A DNA stretch of 8,608 bases from Sphingobacteriia bacterium (lineage in GTDB: Bacteria; Bacteroidota; Bacteroidia; Chitinophagales; Chitinophagaceae), in contig RDYY01000149.1 of NCBI GenBank assembly GCA_004293505.1, positions 1 to 8,608 of the forward strand, written 5' to 3'. The notes under the pieces were generated by a model, which saw only the letters and a list, made by a program, of their open reading frames with translations, had not been told where the DNA came from and did not search any database. The translations under genes were made by a program, and so were the position numbers. Below are positions 6,896 through 8,608 of this stretch, piece by piece (positions within the stretch are counted from its first letter, which is position 1; each line of letters opens with the position of its first letter).

Positions 6896-8608
6896 ATGCG
6901 GATGGTCAGGATGGGTGGGATCTTGTTTGCCTTGTTGTGTGCTGTTCAATTGGATGCCCAAGACTTGGATTCCATGGTGTCGGTCTATGCATCGGCCCTC
7001 CCCAAAGAAAAAATTCATGTACATTTTGATCGGCCCCAATACAACCGCGGCGATACCGTTTGGTACAAAGTGTATTTGTTGGTAGAAGGGTTGCCCAGCC
7101 CTTTGAGCAAGAACCTCTATGTTGAATGGTATGATTCGGCGGGCACCCTGCTGACCCAAACCGTTGCCCCTTTGTTTCAATCCACGGCCCATGGTGCTTA
7201 TCCTTTGCCCAACAACTACACAGGTTCCCATGTACAGTTCCGTGCGTTTACCCGCTGGATGTTGAACGACGACACTGCTTTTTTGTACCGCCGCAACCTG
7301 CCCTTGAACAATGGGGTTGTTTCACCCCCCAACGCCAAACCCACCATCAGCAAGACCAGTGTTGCGCTTTTTCCTGAAGGCGGCAGTTTGGTGGTGGGGA
7401 CCAAGTCCCGGGTGGCTTTCAAAGCCACAGCCCCCTCCGGGCTTCCTGTAAAAATCAGGGGCGTGGTGGTGAACCAAAAAGGCGAGGTCATGGATTCGGT
7501 CAAGACCATTCACGATGGCATGGGTAGTTTTTTTCTGTGGGTACAACCCGGAGAAGACTACCGCCTAGATTGGGTAGACAACCAACAACAAAAAGGTTCA
7601 ACACCCTTGCCCACCGCTTTAAAAGATGGGGTGGTGTTGTCGGTTCGGGCCACCAACGAAAAAGCCATTGTGCAAGTAGAAAGGCCACAGCAAAGCAGCG
7701 AAGACAACAAGGTCCTGAGTTTGGTGGTGCACCAAGAGCAACACATATTGTTCAAAGCCGCCATTAAATTGGGCGAACGCATCCAACAACGCGCCGATAT
7801 TCCCATTGATGAATTGCCATCGGGCATTGTGCATTTTACCCTTTTTGATGCGCAGCAAAGGCCCTTGGCCGAACGGATTATCTTGGTCAACAACCACAAC
7901 CACGAATTCAATGCCAAGCTGAATCCCATTACCGTCAACTTGGGTAAAAGGGGAAAAAATGCGGTGGAGATTTTGGTGAGTGATACTGCAGTGTCCAATC
8001 TTTCCATTGCCGTTACCGATGCTACCGTACCCAATGCATGGGCCCACAGCATTTATTCTGATTTTTTGTTGAGCAACGACATCAAGGGTTATGTGCACCA
8101 ACCAGCTTATTATTTTACCAGTGATGCCGACAGCATCACGGCGCGTTTGGACTTGGTTTTATTGACCCATGGCTGGCGCCGCTTCAATTGGGACAAACTG
8201 AAAAGAGGGGAATCGCCTGTGGTCAAATATGCGCCCGAGACGGCTTACATGTCGTTGAAAGGAAAAGTATTTGGGGCCAAGCCCACGCCCGGCTCGCCCA
8301 TGCAATTGAATTTTTTCTTGGTCAACAAAGACAGCAGCAAACAGTTTTTCATTACCCCTGTAGACCGAGAAGGTCAGTTTGAAGAGCCAGGTATTTTTTT
8401 CTACGATACCGTTAAAGTCTATTATGGCTTCAACGGCAATACCAAAGCAGCCAGTGGTGCCCAAGTAAAACTGGACAATGGGTTGTTGAAAAAAGAACCT
8501 GGCTTTACATTGTTGCCTGGTGCTTTACCGCCCATCACTGGCACCATGGACAGTTTGGCCCGTGCGCGATTGAATTATTTTTTAAAAGAACAAGACCGCT
8601 TGCGCAAG
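6896..8608 (+). CDS. Large exported macroglobulin-like (MG2) protein, 3' partial
   Basis: Open to the window's edge: 571 codons are present and the rest lies beyond. The N-terminus MRMVRMGGILFALLCAVQLD followed by AQD is a clear Sec signal peptide. The Cys is not in a good lipobox, so a lipoprotein is unlikely. Residues ~37-61 (KEKIHVHFDRPQYNRGDTVW, then YKVYL) form an MG2-like beginning. Then come FRAFTRWM, FPEGGSLVVGTKSRVAFKA (from 159), GMGSFFLWVQPGEDYRLDW, LPSGIVHFTLFDAQQRPLAE (from 307), DFLLSNDIKGYVHQPAYYF (from ~389) and LLTHGWRRFNW (from ~422). This order is familiar from large Bacteroidota surface or periplasmic proteins often annotated as MG2-domain or TonB-receptor-plug-domain proteins; the plug, when present, lies further C-terminal and cannot be seen here. 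The function of these proteins is not known; a structural or transport-linked envelope role is inference. An in-frame ATG at 6866 (after the A-rich AAAAATAGGGAA) would add ten residues; 6896 gives the more normal signal peptide. Confidence 0.85.
   Translation, partial: MRMVRMGGILFALLCAVQLDAQDLDSMVSVYASALPKEKIHVHFDRPQYNRGDTVWYKVYLLVEGLPSPLSKNLYVEWYDSAGTLLTQTVAPLFQSTAHGAYPLPNNYTGSHVQFRAFTRWMLNDDTAFLYRRNLPLNNGVVSPPNAKPTISKTSVALFPEGGSLVVGTKSRVAFKATAPSGLPVKIRGVVVNQKGEVMDSVKTIHDGMGSFFLWVQPGEDYRLDWVDNQQQKGSTPLPTALKDGVVLSVRATNEKAIVQVERPQQSSEDNKVLSLVVHQEQHILFKAAIKLGERIQQRADIPIDELPSGIVHFTLFDAQQRPLAERIILVNNHNHEFNAKLNPITVNLGKRGKNAVEILVSDTAVSNLSIAVTDATVPNAWAHSIYSDFLLSNDIKGYVHQPAYYFTSDADSITARLDLVLLTHGWRRFNWDKLKRGESPVVKYAPETAYMSLKGKVFGAKPTPGSPMQLNFFLVNKDSSKQFFITPVDREGQFEEPGIFFYDTVKVYYGFNGNTKAASGAQVKLDNGLLKKEPGFTLLPGALPPITGTMDSLARARLNYFLKEQDRLRK

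Noticed and set aside
6935..6950. Lipoprotein signal at the Cys of the MG2-like protein (FALLCAV)
   Set aside because: The residue before Cys is Leu rather than Gly/Ala/Ser, and no retention motif follows; an ordinary signal peptide with cleavage near DAQ fits better.
1..8608. CRISPR arrays, tRNA/rRNA genes, IS ends, att sites, toxin-antitoxin or defence genes
   Set aside because: I read both strands for direct repeats, cloverleaf-like ends and hallmark motifs and found none; all the space is taken by recognised genes.

Overview
The window looks like an ordinary housekeeping stretch of a Bacteroidota chromosome, probably from the Chitinophagales/Sphingobacteriales side. The clues are a DbpA-like DEAD-box helicase whose motif II reads DEFD, a Bacteroidota-style penicillin-acylase-family protein, a large exported macroglobulin-like (MG2) protein of a type common in this phylum, and almost no Shine-Dalgarno sequences before the starts. 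Composition is even throughout: leucine is mostly TTG while alanine and proline favour GCC and CCC. I see no tRNA, rRNA, IS element, integrase, CRISPR array or long repeat, and no composition break that would suggest an island. Genes fill nearly every base, and no gene-free stretch reaches 50 bp.

Positions 1-5804 (+ strand) hold five tightly packed genes that could form one transcript. They are the 3' end of tex (S1-type RNA-binding protein), a DEAD-box RNA helicase overlapping it, a penicillin-acylase/Ntn-hydrolase precursor with an N-terminal export or anchor segment, a small four-helix membrane protein of unknown function, and tilS (tRNA-Ile lysidine synthase). The joins are 11 bp overlap, 34 bp gap, 8 bp gap and a 4 bp ATGA overlap. 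Three of the five genes act on RNA or translation.

Positions 5737-6848 (- strand) hold rlmH (23S rRNA pseudouridine-1915 N3-methyltransferase) followed by a rhomboid intramembrane protease. The two are joined by a 4 bp ATGA overlap. The rhomboid gene is convergent with tilS, and their 3' ends overlap by 68 bp.

From 6896 (possibly 6866) to the end of the window (+ strand) runs the 5' part of a large exported protein: a signal peptide, an MG2-like domain and further blocks typical of Bacteroidota macroglobulin-like proteins, some of which end in a TonB-receptor-like plug. It is divergent from rlmH, with only 17-47 bp between the two starts.

I did not find evidence of a new defence, mobile or biosynthetic system. 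The points most worth a second look are the tilS/rhomboid overlap with its apparently extended TilS tail, three A8 tracts in tilS, the His at beta-23 in the acylase, and the uncharacterised membrane protein translationally coupled to tilS.
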